DNA of 5,723 nucleotides from NCBI GenBank assembly GCA_964597275.1, contig CAZQXS010000172.1, positions 1 through 5,723 on the forward strand, read 5' to 3'. Numbering within the stretch: position 1 is the first letter of the stretch; each line of letters starts with the position of its first letter. The DNA comes from UBA8110 sp964597275 (GTDB taxonomy: Bacteria > SAR324 > NAC60-12). Under the pieces are notes generated by a model that was not told where the DNA came from, searched no databases, and worked only from the letters and a program-made list of their open reading frames with translations. This document shows positions 1 through 5,723 of the stretch, piece by piece. The translations under genes were made by a program, and so were the position numbers.

Positions 1-5
1 CTGAC

Positions 6-1376
6 ATGACCAACATCACCTGCATTGGCGCAGGCTACGTCGGCGGTCCCACGATGGCCGCCATCGCCCGGCACTGCCCAGAACACACCGTCACCGTGGT
101 GGACCTCAACCAGAACCGCATCAACCGCTGGAACACGGACGAGCTGCCGATCTACGAACCCGGACTGCTGGAGGTCGTGCAGGAGGCACGGGGGCGCAAC
201 CTCTTTTTCAGCACGGACATCCCGCAGGCGATTGCCGAGGCGGACATCCTGTTCGTGTCCGTGAACACTCCAACCAAGACGTTTGGCGAGGGGGCCGGAC
301 GTGCGGCGGATCTCCAGTTTTGGGAAAAAACGGCGCGGGACATTTTGCAGCACGCCCGCCGTCCGGAGGTCGTCGTTGTTGAAAAAAGCACCCTGCCCGT
401 GCGCACCGCCGAGGCGATGGCCCGCATCCTCCAGCAGGGGCAGTCGGAAACCCGCTTCGAGGTCGTCTCCAATCCAGAGTTTCTCGCAGAGGGCACGGCG
501 ATGGCCGACCTCGCCAACCCGGATCGCGTTCTCATCGGCGGGGCGGAAACCACATCCGGACGCAAGGCTGCAGAACAAGTCGCCGACCTTTACGCGCACT
601 GGGTGCCCCGCGAGCGCATCTTGCTCACGAACGTCTGGAGCAGCGAACTCTCCAAGCTCGTCGCCAACGCCATGCTGGCGCAGCGCGTGTCCTCGGTCAA
701 TTCGATTTCCGCGCTTTGCGAGCGCACCGAGGCCGACATCTCGGAAATCTCCCGCGCCATTGGTGCGGATTCCCGGATCGGCCCGAAGTTCCTGGAGGCG
801 AGCATCGGCTTTGGCGGCTCGTGTTTCCGCAAGGACATCCTGCACCTCGCCTACCTCTGCGAACACTACGGACTTCCGGAGGTGGCGGCCTACTGGGAAA
901 GCGTGGTGCGCCTCAATGAGTGGCAGACCGAGCGTTTCTTCCGCAAAATCCTCGCGGCGCAATTCAACACGCTTGCCGGAAAGCACATCGCCCTCCTCGG
1001 CTTCGCCTTCAAGCCGGACACCGGAGACACGCGGGACTCTCCGGCGATTCCGCTTTGCGAACGGCTCCTGCACGAAAAAGCCAGTGTGCGCATCCACGAC
1101 CCCCAAGCACTGGAAAATGCGCGGGACGACCTCAAGCATCTGGACGGAGACGTCGTCTTCTGCGATGATGCGTATGAGGCCGCCGACGGCGCACATGCCA
1201 TCGCGCTGGTCACGCAGTGGCAGGAGTACCACGAGCTTGAGTTCTCCCGCATCCTGAACAGCATGCAACGCCCGGCGTTTCTGTTTGACGGACGCAACCA
1301 CCTTGACCACCAGCGGCTTTACGAATTGGGATTCAACGTGTTCCCCATCGGCAAGCCCGCACTGGAGCATCACTAA
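6..1376 (+). CDS. ugd: UDP-glucose 6-dehydrogenase, animal-type (456 aa)
   Basis: Oxidises UDP-glucose to UDP-glucuronate with two NAD+, in the cytoplasm, supplying uronic-acid precursors for surface polysaccharides. Seen: an N-terminal Rossmann motif GAGYVGGP at residues 8-15; the VSVNTPTKTFG stretch at 84-94; NPEFLAEGTA at 156-165 with Glu158; SSELSKLVANA around Lys217 and Asn221; the catalytic-cysteine motif GFGGSCFRKD at 268-277 with Cys273 and Asp277; and the C-terminal UDP-binding FAFKPDTGDTRDS at 333-345. These align at a constant offset of three with human UGDH Glu161, Lys220, Asn224, Cys276 and Asp280. The WNTDELPIYEPGL segment and the overall length resemble the animal/eukaryotic-type branch more than the shorter bacterial Ugd type. 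The ATG sits five bases into the window, so its ribosome binding site is out of view. The bases TGA at 2-4 could be the stop of an upstream gene, but this cannot be tested. It is the first visible gene of a co-directional cluster. Function is secure; the subgroup is inferred from remembered family sequences. Confidence 0.95.
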   Translation: MTNITCIGAGYVGGPTMAAIARHCPEHTVTVVDLNQNRINRWNTDELPIYEPGLLEVVQEARGRNLFFSTDIPQAIAEADILFVSVNTPTKTFGEGAGRAADLQFWEKTARDILQHARRPEVVVVEKSTLPVRTAEAMARILQQGQSETRFEVVSNPEFLAEGTAMADLANPDRVLIGGAETTSGRKAAEQVADLYAHWVPRERILLTNVWSSELSKLVANAMLAQRVSSVNSISALCERTEADISEISRAIGADSRIGPKFLEASIGFGGSCFRKDILHLAYLCEHYGLPEVAAYWESVVRLNEWQTERFFRKILAAQFNTLAGKHIALLGFAFKPDTGDTRDSPAIPLCERLLHEKASVRIHDPQALENARDDLKHLDGDVVFCDDAYEAADGAHAIALVTQWQEYHELEFSRILNSMQRPAFLFDGRNHLDHQRLYELGFNVFPIGKPALEHH

Positions 1377-1409
1377 CCCTGAGCTTTTCAATCCCAACCC
1401 ACGTTTCCC

Positions 1410-2540
1410 ATGAACACTTTCGAGGAGAATCTCCAATCCATCCCGCAGGCCGACCAAACGGTGTTGCTGCGGCTTTACAACGCCAAGGACGAACTCGTTG
1501 CCCTCATGCCCAACCTCCCCGGAAGGGGCGGGCCGCTACGGGTGTTCCAGCACATCGCCGATTCGCAAGGGCGCATTGATTCTTCGGCGGCAAAGGAGGG
1601 ACTGCGCCTCTTCGGAGAGTACATCGAACTGGCCCGCCAGCATCCGGGACGGCATCAGAAAATCGAGCTGCTGCTGAACCTGAAATCCAACGAGGGACTG
1701 CGGATCGAGGCCGTGGAGGCTCCCTCCGCCAACCTGCTGGGATCCATCGCGCAGCGCAAAGCCTCGCGGGAGGAATGCGACGCCTTCATTGACCTGCTGA
1801 GTGCCGGAAAGGTCCGGGCCGCCGAAAAGGTCAATGGCGTTTGGGAGCCGCAAACCTACACGATTGACGGAGTGCTAAACTACTTTGGCACCCACCCCAA
1901 CGAGATGATGGAGGGCGGCTATTGGGACAAGGTTCCCCTGAAAACCGCCAACTACACCGCCGAGCGGTTCGAGCGCGAGGGTGTGCGCTACGCACCGGGC
2001 AGCATGGTGCGCACCGGAGCGTACATCGGCCCGCAGACGGTGGTGATGAACCTGGCGTTTGTCAACATCGGCGCCCACGTCACGGGCTATGGTTGCATGA
2101 TTGACGGCGGGGTTCGCGTCGCCTCCTGCGCCCAAGTCGGCAAAGGGGTCAAGCTCGGCGGAGGTTCCGGCATCGAGGGCATTCTCGAACCCGCCGGACG
2201 GCTCGCCTCGATCATCGAGGACAATGCCAAGATCGGCGCGATGTGCGAGATTTGCGGCATCGTCGGCGAAGGCTCGATTGTCGCCAGCGGCGTGGTGATG
2301 GCCTCCGGGAAGCGCATCTTCGATGAGGACACGGGCGAGGCGGTCCCGCCACTCGAATGCGTGGTGGGCGAAGAGACCTTCCTCGTCCCGGTGATTCCCC
2401 CTTACCGACTCGCCGTGGGCGGTTCGCTGCCGAGCAAGAAGGGCACCCATCACACCGACGCCATCATTCTCAAGGCCGGAGACCTGCGGGACTCCGCCAC
2501 CATGCGGCATTTCAAGAAACAGGGCATCCTTTACGGCTGA
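1410..2540 (+). CDS. dapD: DapD-family tetrahydrodipicolinate N-succinyltransferase, long form (376 aa)
   Basis: Likely transfers succinyl from succinyl-CoA to tetrahydrodipicolinate in the succinylase route to diaminopimelate and lysine. Residues about 129-310 follow E. coli DapD closely: LLSAGKVRAAEKVNGVW at 129-145, YWDKVPLK at 171-178, FVNIGAHV at 217-224, SCAQVGKGVKLGGGSGIEGI at 239-258, then a left-handed beta-helix ending in the RIFDEDTGE segment at 302-310, and GGSLPSKKG at 337-345. Asp232 and Glu280 match in spacing the two acidic residues proposed as catalytic in DapD structures (Asp141/Glu189). Oddities: about 95 extra N-terminal residues compared with the 274-residue E. coli protein, a short insertion near 311-333, and the usual MVDTWATVGS motif reads MIDGGVRVAS. 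No Shine-Dalgarno sequence precedes the ATG, and the gap after the dehydrogenase gene is 33 bases. Membership of the DapD family is clear. The exact substrate is less certain because of the motif changes; another acyltransferase role is possible. Confidence 0.82.
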   Translation: MNTFEENLQSIPQADQTVLLRLYNAKDELVALMPNLPGRGGPLRVFQHIADSQGRIDSSAAKEGLRLFGEYIELARQHPGRHQKIELLLNLKSNEGLRIEAVEAPSANLLGSIAQRKASREECDAFIDLLSAGKVRAAEKVNGVWEPQTYTIDGVLNYFGTHPNEMMEGGYWDKVPLKTANYTAERFEREGVRYAPGSMVRTGAYIGPQTVVMNLAFVNIGAHVTGYGCMIDGGVRVASCAQVGKGVKLGGGSGIEGILEPAGRLASIIEDNAKIGAMCEICGIVGEGSIVASGVVMASGKRIFDEDTGEAVPPLECVVGEETFLVPVIPPYRLAVGGSLPSKKGTHHTDAIILKAGDLRDSATMRHFKKQGILYG

Positions 2541-2548
2541 ACCCATCC

Positions 2549-2552
2549 GGAG
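2549..2552 (+). promoter_or_regulatory. Ribosome binding site of the DUF29 gene
   Basis: GGAG lies six bases before the ATG at 2559. It supports that start even though the first 28 or so residues are a proline-rich extension outside the conserved domain. Confidence 0.6.
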
Positions 2553-2558
2553 CCTCTC

Positions 2559-3062
2559 ATGGAACCGATCACTGCGGAAACCACGACCCAACGACCGTCC
2601 CGACCGCCTGCCCCCCCTCCTGCTTCCAGCAGGGCGGCGGGCTACGACGAGGACTTCTGCCTCTGGGCCGAACACCAAGCCAAGCTGCTGCGCGAGGGGG
2701 CGTTGCGGCAGCTAGACCTTCCACACTTGATCGAAGAGGTTGAGGACATGGGAATCAGCCAAAAACATGCAATTGTCAACAACCTTGTGGTCGTGGTGAT
2801 GCACCTCCTGAAATATCAATTTCAGCCGAAACGAAGAAGCCGCAGTTGGCGTCTCAGCATCTTGGAGCATCGCAGGCGCATCAAGAGACGCATCGCGGAC
2901 AGCCCAAGCCTGCTGCGCTATGCGGGGCAACAATTCGATGACGTTTACAAGGATGCACGGAAAGAAGCCTCTGTGGAAACCGGACTGAAGCTGTCCCGCT
3001 TTCCGGAGCAGTGTCCGTGGACCTTGGAGCAGGTGCTGGATCAAGAGTTCCTGCCCAAATAA
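2559..3062 (+). CDS. DUF29 family protein (167 aa)
   Basis: A small soluble protein of the DUF29 family, whose biochemical function is not established. The domain spans about residues 29-166. Its hallmarks are YDEDFCLWAEHQAKLLREG at 29-47, LDLPHLIEEVEDMG at 52-65, VVVVMHLLKYQFQPKRRSRSW at 77-97, DSPSLL at 114-119, the DARKEASVETGL segment at 132-143, and FPEQCPWTLEQVLDQEFLP at 148-166. This matches the family from end to end, so the gene looks intact. Residues 1-28 are a low-complexity Pro/Ala/Ser/Thr leader with no signal-peptide character. There is no transmembrane segment; the VVVVM stretch is too short. The start is backed by a GGAG ribosome binding site. It sits 18 bases after dapD and 7 bases before kdsD, so it is probably co-transcribed. 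Its central part (about 2750-2830) looks richer in A and T than its neighbours by eye, which may hint at separate acquisition. DUF29 genes are often multicopy in cyanobacteria and proteobacteria; no role can be assigned here. Confidence 0.88.
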   Translation: MEPITAETTTQRPSRPPAPPPASSRAAGYDEDFCLWAEHQAKLLREGALRQLDLPHLIEEVEDMGISQKHAIVNNLVVVVMHLLKYQFQPKRRSRSWRLSILEHRRRIKRRIADSPSLLRYAGQQFDDVYKDARKEASVETGLKLSRFPEQCPWTLEQVLDQEFLPK

Positions 3063-3069
3063 GCCGCCC

Positions 3070-4035
3070 ATGTCCACGATACTGGAACGCGCCCGTGCCA
3101 CCCTCCGAACGGAGATCGCAGGGCTGGAGGAACTGGAGGCGCGGCTGGGGCCAGAGCTGGAGCAGGCCGTTGCACGGCTCCATGCCTGTGCCGGAAAAGT
3201 CGTGGTCGCTGGATTGGGCAAAAGCGGGCTGATCGGGCAAAAAATCGCCTCCACGCTTTCCAGCACCGGAACCCCCGCGCTCTTCCTCCATGCCGCCGAC
3301 AGTGCCCACGGCGACTTGGGCATCATCATGAAGCAGGATGCCGTGATCGCTCTTTCCTACAGCGGGGAAACCGCCGAGGTGGTGCAGATGTCCGGGCACC
3401 TTCAGGCCATTGGCGCTCCGCTGATTGCCCTCACGGGAAACCCGGATTCCGCGCTCGCCCGCAGCGCGGACGTGCATCTCAACGTTGCCGTGAGCCGCGA
3501 GGCGTGTCCGCTCAACCTTGCTCCCACCGCCAGCAGCACCGCGATGTTGGCGCTGGGGGATGCGCTGGCCATGTGCCTGCTGGAGAAGCGCAACTTCCGG
3601 GAGGAGGACTTTGCGGTCTTCCATCCGGGCGGGAGCTTGGGCAAAAAGCTCACCGTTTTGGTTCAGGACGTGATGATGTCCGGCGAGCATCTGCCGCTGG
3701 TCCCGGAAACGCTGCCGATGCGCGAGGCGATGCTCACGCTCTCCCGCAAAAACCTTGGCATCGTGGTCGCGCAGGACACGGACGGCAGGGCTTCTGGCGT
3801 GTTCACGACGGGCGACCTGATGCGGCTGGTGGAGCAGCAGCAGGATTTTCTGAACGCCCCGCTGGCGCACTTCATGTCCGCCCATCCCAAAACCATTGCC
3901 CCGGACGAGTTGGCCGCCAAAGCCCTGCACCTCATGGAAACCCACTCGATCACCTGCCTCGTGGTTGCCGATCCCGAAAACCGCCCCGTGGGCATCGCGC
4001 AAATCTACCACATCCTGCGGGCGGGCGTTTACTGA
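3070..4035 (+). CDS. kdsD: Arabinose-5-phosphate isomerase, SIS plus two CBS domains (321 aa)
   Basis: Interconverts ribulose-5-phosphate and arabinose-5-phosphate, the first committed supply step for Kdo in lipopolysaccharide; cytoplasmic. The SIS domain covers about residues 35-175: GLGKSGLIGQK at 48-58, STGTPALFLHA at 65-75, SAHGDLG at 78-84, SYSGETAEV at 96-104, EACPLNLAPT at 144-153. FHPGGSLGKKL follows at 184-194. Two CBS domains follow, at about 200-258 (with RKNLGIVV and GVFTTGDLMRL) and 265-321, ending in LRAGVY. Lys51, His80, Glu103, Glu144 and His185 align at a constant offset of eight with E. coli KdsD Lys59, His88, Glu111, Glu152 and His193, so the active site is complete. Its length, 321 residues, is the same as the paralogue GutQ and close to KdsD (328); no sorbitol genes are nearby, so KdsD is preferred. 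The ATG lies seven bases after the DUF29 stop with no clear Shine-Dalgarno, which suggests translational coupling. No kdsC or other Kdo gene follows. Confidence 0.94.
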   Translation: MSTILERARATLRTEIAGLEELEARLGPELEQAVARLHACAGKVVVAGLGKSGLIGQKIASTLSSTGTPALFLHAADSAHGDLGIIMKQDAVIALSYSGETAEVVQMSGHLQAIGAPLIALTGNPDSALARSADVHLNVAVSREACPLNLAPTASSTAMLALGDALAMCLLEKRNFREEDFAVFHPGGSLGKKLTVLVQDVMMSGEHLPLVPETLPMREAMLTLSRKNLGIVVAQDTDGRASGVFTTGDLMRLVEQQQDFLNAPLAHFMSAHPKTIAPDELAAKALHLMETHSITCLVVADPENRPVGIAQIYHILRAGVY

Positions 4036-4058
4036 GTTTGTGGTTTGGACTGTTGTTT

Positions 4059-4134
4059 CACCACGGAGACACAGAGGGCACAGAGCATTGTGTTTATGAC
4101 ATTTTTCCTCTGTGTCCTCTGTGCCTCTGTGGTG
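4059..4134. repeat. Long imperfect palindrome of CACRGAG units, dispersed-repeat type
   Basis: Two 27-base arms, 4059-4085 and 4108-4134, are inverted copies matching at 24 of 27 positions around a 22-base AT-rich loop. Each arm holds three staggered CACRGAG units spaced 8 and 9 bases apart. Read as + strand RNA, the arms give 24 Watson-Crick pairs, two G-U pairs (4065 with 4128, 4078 with 4115) and one A-C mismatch (4069 with 4124). From general knowledge, sequences of the type CACCACGGAGACACAGAG recur in many bacterial genomes as intergenic palindromes and generate spurious HRGHRGH-like proteins. A non-autonomous mobile or REP-like element is therefore likely, but no second copy is visible here. 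No transposase or RAYT gene is in the window. This structure fills most of the 130-base gap between kdsD and glpK; the remaining flanks show no recognisable promoter. Confidence 0.85.
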
Positions 4135-4140
4135 CTTTTT
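4059..4140 (+). terminator. Possible terminator formed by the palindrome and a T run
   Basis: The 27-base-pair hairpin is followed after one C by five T residues (4136-4140), 24 bases beyond the kdsD stop. The arrangement suits a factor-independent terminator for the upstream cluster. The stem is much longer than typical terminators and the T run is short, so this may be a by-product of a repeat element. Confidence 0.35.
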
Positions 4141-4156
4141 CACAATTTCGGATGAT

Positions 4157-4160
4157 GGAG
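4157..4160 (+). promoter_or_regulatory. Ribosome binding site deciding the glpK start
   Basis: GGAG lies five bases before the ATG at 4166. It favours that start over an in-frame upstream GTG at 4112, which falls inside the right arm of the hairpin and would add 18 residues unlike any glycerol kinase N-terminus. Confidence 0.7.
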
Positions 4161-4165
4161 ACAGA

Positions 4166-5665
4166 ATGCCTGAAGTGATCATGGCCCTCGATCAGGGCAC
4201 CACCAGTTCCCGCACGATCCTCTTTCGGGATTCCGGCGAAATCGTGGCCAGCGCGGGAGCGCCCCTAGAATGCCAGTATCCGCAATCGGGCTGGGTGGAG
4301 CAGCATCCGGAGGAAATCTGGAACAGCCAGAAGCAGACCATCTCCGCCGCCTTAGCGAAGGCGGAGTTGACGCTGGCCGACGTGTCGGCGCTGGGAATCA
4401 CCAACCAGCGCGAGTCCACCATCGCGTGGCACCGCGAGACCGGAGAGGCGCTGGGTCCGGCCATCAACTGGCAGTGCCGCCGCACCGCCGATTTCTGCGC
4501 GGAACTCCGGCAGGAGGGCTTTGACGAGGTGCTGCGCCGCAAGACCGGGCTGGTGACGGACCCCTACTTTTCGGGCACCAAAATGCGCTGGATGCTGGAA
4601 AACCTCCCAGAAGTCCGCAAACTCGCGGATTCCGGCAAGCTCTGCTTCGGCACGGTGGACAGTTGGCTGGTCTGGAAACTGACCGGGGGCCGCGTCCACG
4701 CCGTGGACATCAGCAACGCTTCCCGCACCCTCGTCTTCAACATCAACACCTGCGCATGGGATGACGAAATCCTCGCCCGCTTCGGCATTCCCCGTGAAAC
4801 GCTCCCGGAGGTGCGGCCCTCCAGCGGAGTGCTGGCCGAGGTGGATTCTCGTCTGTTTGGAGGCTCCGCCCCCATCGCGGGAATCGCGGGGGATCAGCAG
4901 GCCGCGCTGTTTGGGCAGGCGTGCTTTGAGCCGGGCATGGCCAAAAACACCTACGGCACCGGATGCTTCCTCATGCTCAACACCGGGAGCGAGCGCGTTT
5001 CCTCCGAGCATGGCCTGTTGACCACCATCGGCTGGCAGATCGGGGATTCTGTGACCTATGCCTTGGAAGGCGCGGTCTTCATTGCAGGGGCGCTGATCCA
5101 GTGGCTCCGCGACGGCTTGGAGTTGTTCGAGGACGCCGCGCAAACCGAAGCACTCGCCACCGCCGTTGCGGACTCCGGAGGGGTGTACGTCGTCCCTGCC
5201 TTTGTCGGCTTGGGCGCTCCGCATTGGGATCCGTATGCGCGGGGCACCATCGTTGGCCTCACCCGCGACACCCACCGAAACCACCTCGTCCGTGCCAGTC
5301 TGGAGGCCATCGCCTTCCAGTCCGCCGAGGTCTTGCGCAGCATGGCCTCCGACACCGGACAGTCGCTCCACGCCCTGCGCATTGACGGCGGGGCCTCCGC
5401 AAACGCCTTCCTCTGCCAGTTTCAGGCCGACCTGCTGGGGCTTCCGGTCACGCGCCCGCAGGTGATCGAAACCACCGCGATGGGCGCGGCCTTCCTTGCC
5501 GGACTTGCCACCGGAGTCTGGAAAGACCAGCAGCAGATTCAAGCCCTCTGGCAGGAGGACCAAACCTTCTCACCACAACTGGAGCGCGGAGCCGCTAAGG
5601 CCCGCCTTGCCGAATGGACCCGTGCGGTGGAGCGGGCCAAGGGGTGGGTTCCTGCCGGGCTGTAG
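4166..5665 (+). CDS. glpK: Glycerol kinase (499 aa)
   Basis: Phosphorylates glycerol to sn-glycerol 3-phosphate with ATP, feeding phospholipid synthesis or catabolism; cytoplasmic FGGY-family enzyme. Seen: phosphate-binding ALDQGTTSSR at residues 7-16; ITNQRESTIAW at 78-88 with Arg82 and Glu83; INWQCRRT at 100-107; DPYFSGTKM at 132-140 with Tyr134; GIAGDQQAALFGQ at 239-251 with catalytic Asp243; KNTYGTGCF at 260-268; GLGAPHWDPYARG at 348-360; and the second FGGY signature starting DGGASANAF at 407-415. The glycerol ligands of E. coli GlpK (Arg83, Glu84, Tyr135, Asp245) are all present. Length matches the family's 500 or so residues. The E. coli fructose-1,6-bisphosphate-binding Arg236 is replaced by Ser234, and the His phosphorylated by HPr in Gram-positive enzymes is Leu230, so neither control is expected. 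The gene is separated from kdsD by the palindrome and has no glpF or glpD beside it in view. It converges on a minus-strand gene only four bases beyond its stop. Confidence 0.96.
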   Translation: MPEVIMALDQGTTSSRTILFRDSGEIVASAGAPLECQYPQSGWVEQHPEEIWNSQKQTISAALAKAELTLADVSALGITNQRESTIAWHRETGEALGPAINWQCRRTADFCAELRQEGFDEVLRRKTGLVTDPYFSGTKMRWMLENLPEVRKLADSGKLCFGTVDSWLVWKLTGGRVHAVDISNASRTLVFNINTCAWDDEILARFGIPRETLPEVRPSSGVLAEVDSRLFGGSAPIAGIAGDQQAALFGQACFEPGMAKNTYGTGCFLMLNTGSERVSSEHGLLTTIGWQIGDSVTYALEGAVFIAGALIQWLRDGLELFEDAAQTEALATAVADSGGVYVVPAFVGLGAPHWDPYARGTIVGLTRDTHRNHLVRASLEAIAFQSAEVLRSMASDTGQSLHALRIDGGASANAFLCQFQADLLGLPVTRPQVIETTAMGAAFLAGLATGVWKDQQQIQALWQEDQTFSPQLERGAAKARLAEWTRAVERAKGWVPAGL

Positions 5666-5669
5666 AGAG

Positions 5670-5723
5670 TCACACCTCCAGGGCCATCAGGGTGAGGTCG
5701 TCGCGGCGGGTGTGCGTCCCCTG
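5670..5723 (-). CDS. C-terminal end of a probable SpoIIE/PP2C-type serine phosphatase (partial)
   Basis: Read on the minus strand, the window edge gives QGTHTRRDDLTLMALEV followed by TGA (complement of 5670-5672). The R-D-D-L-T-L-M-A-L-E-V ending is the characteristic last beta-strand of SpoIIE/RsbU-type PP2C phosphatases, where the Asp-Asp pair includes a metal-binding aspartate and is followed by a hydrophobic strand and the stop. Such enzymes dephosphorylate anti-sigma-factor antagonists or sit downstream of sensor domains. Only 17 codons are visible, so the domain layout and partner are unknown. It faces glpK tail to tail across four bases. The call rests on a short motif and is an inference. 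Confidence 0.6.
   Translation of the reverse strand, partial: QGTHTRRDDLTLMALEV

Noticed and set aside
283..1257. Second + strand frame inside the dehydrogenase gene
   Set aside because: The product is Ser/Arg/Pro-rich and lacks any domain, while the main frame carries all the UGDH motifs.
1875..2678. Minus-strand open frame (267 codons) opposite dapD
   Set aside because: Antisense to a recognisable DapD core; Gly/His/Ala-rich with no motif.
4059..4134. CACRGAG units as a CRISPR-like array
   Set aside because: The units are 7-9 bases apart and arranged as an inverted pair; there are no spacers or cas genes.
4056..4143. TTTCAC at both edges of the palindrome as a target-site duplication
   Set aside because: The left copy overlaps the first three bases of the arm and the match is only six bases in T-rich sequence, so it may be chance.
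4112..4165. In-frame GTG extension of glpK by 18 residues
   Set aside because: The GTG lies inside the palindrome arm and the added residues do not resemble a glycerol kinase N-terminus; the ATG at 4166 has a GGAG at ideal spacing.
2881..4182. Long minus-strand open frame (433 codons) opposite kdsD and the hairpin
   Set aside because: It is the antisense of a clear kdsD gene, runs through the palindrome, and gives a low-complexity Gly/His/Arg-rich protein with no recognisable domain. GC-rich coding DNA often leaves such open frames.
4352..5563. Long minus-strand open frame (403 codons) opposite glpK
   Set aside because: It lies wholly within glycerol kinase, which is intact from start to stop; the product shows no family motif and is a codon-bias shadow.
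5671..5714. CACACC and GGTGTG as a terminator stem after glpK
   Set aside because: Only six pairs with a long interval and no T run, and both lie in the coding end of the minus-strand gene.

Overview
This is a GC-rich bacterial segment with dense, mostly co-directional coding on the + strand. It carries five complete genes, the last codons of a sixth on the minus strand, and one clear non-coding structure. The organism cannot be fixed from the sequence. A Gram-negative envelope is indicated by arabinose-5-phosphate isomerase (Kdo/LPS synthesis). The animal-type UDP-glucose dehydrogenase and the CACRGAG-rich hairpin fit the Verrucomicrobiota/Planctomycetota neighbourhood, with Verrucomicrobiota my tentative preference. 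This is inference only.

Positions 6-4035 form a tight cluster, probably one transcript: UDP-glucose 6-dehydrogenase, a long DapD-family succinyltransferase, a DUF29 protein, and arabinose-5-phosphate isomerase (KdsD). The gaps between them are 33, 18 and 7 bases. Three of the four fit a cell-envelope theme: UDP-glucuronate for surface glycans, diaminopimelate for lysine and peptidoglycan, and Kdo precursor for LPS. The DUF29 gene is an uncharacterised passenger.

Positions 4036-4165 are the only sizeable gap. It holds an almost perfect 27-base inverted repeat (4059-4134) built from CACRGAG units and followed by a T run. It looks like a dispersed palindromic repeat that may also act as a terminator between kdsD and glpK.

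Positions 4166-5665 encode glycerol kinase (GlpK), with its start set by a well-placed GGAG. It has an intact active site but lacks the residues known to mediate fructose-1,6-bisphosphate or HPr control in the model enzymes. Four bases after its stop, a convergent minus-strand gene ends; its last 17 codons read like the C-terminus of a SpoIIE/PP2C-type phosphatase.

I found no new defence system, CRISPR array, insertion sequence, tRNA or rRNA. The items most worth a second look are the hairpin repeat and the atypical DapD. Most of the window is ordinary metabolism.
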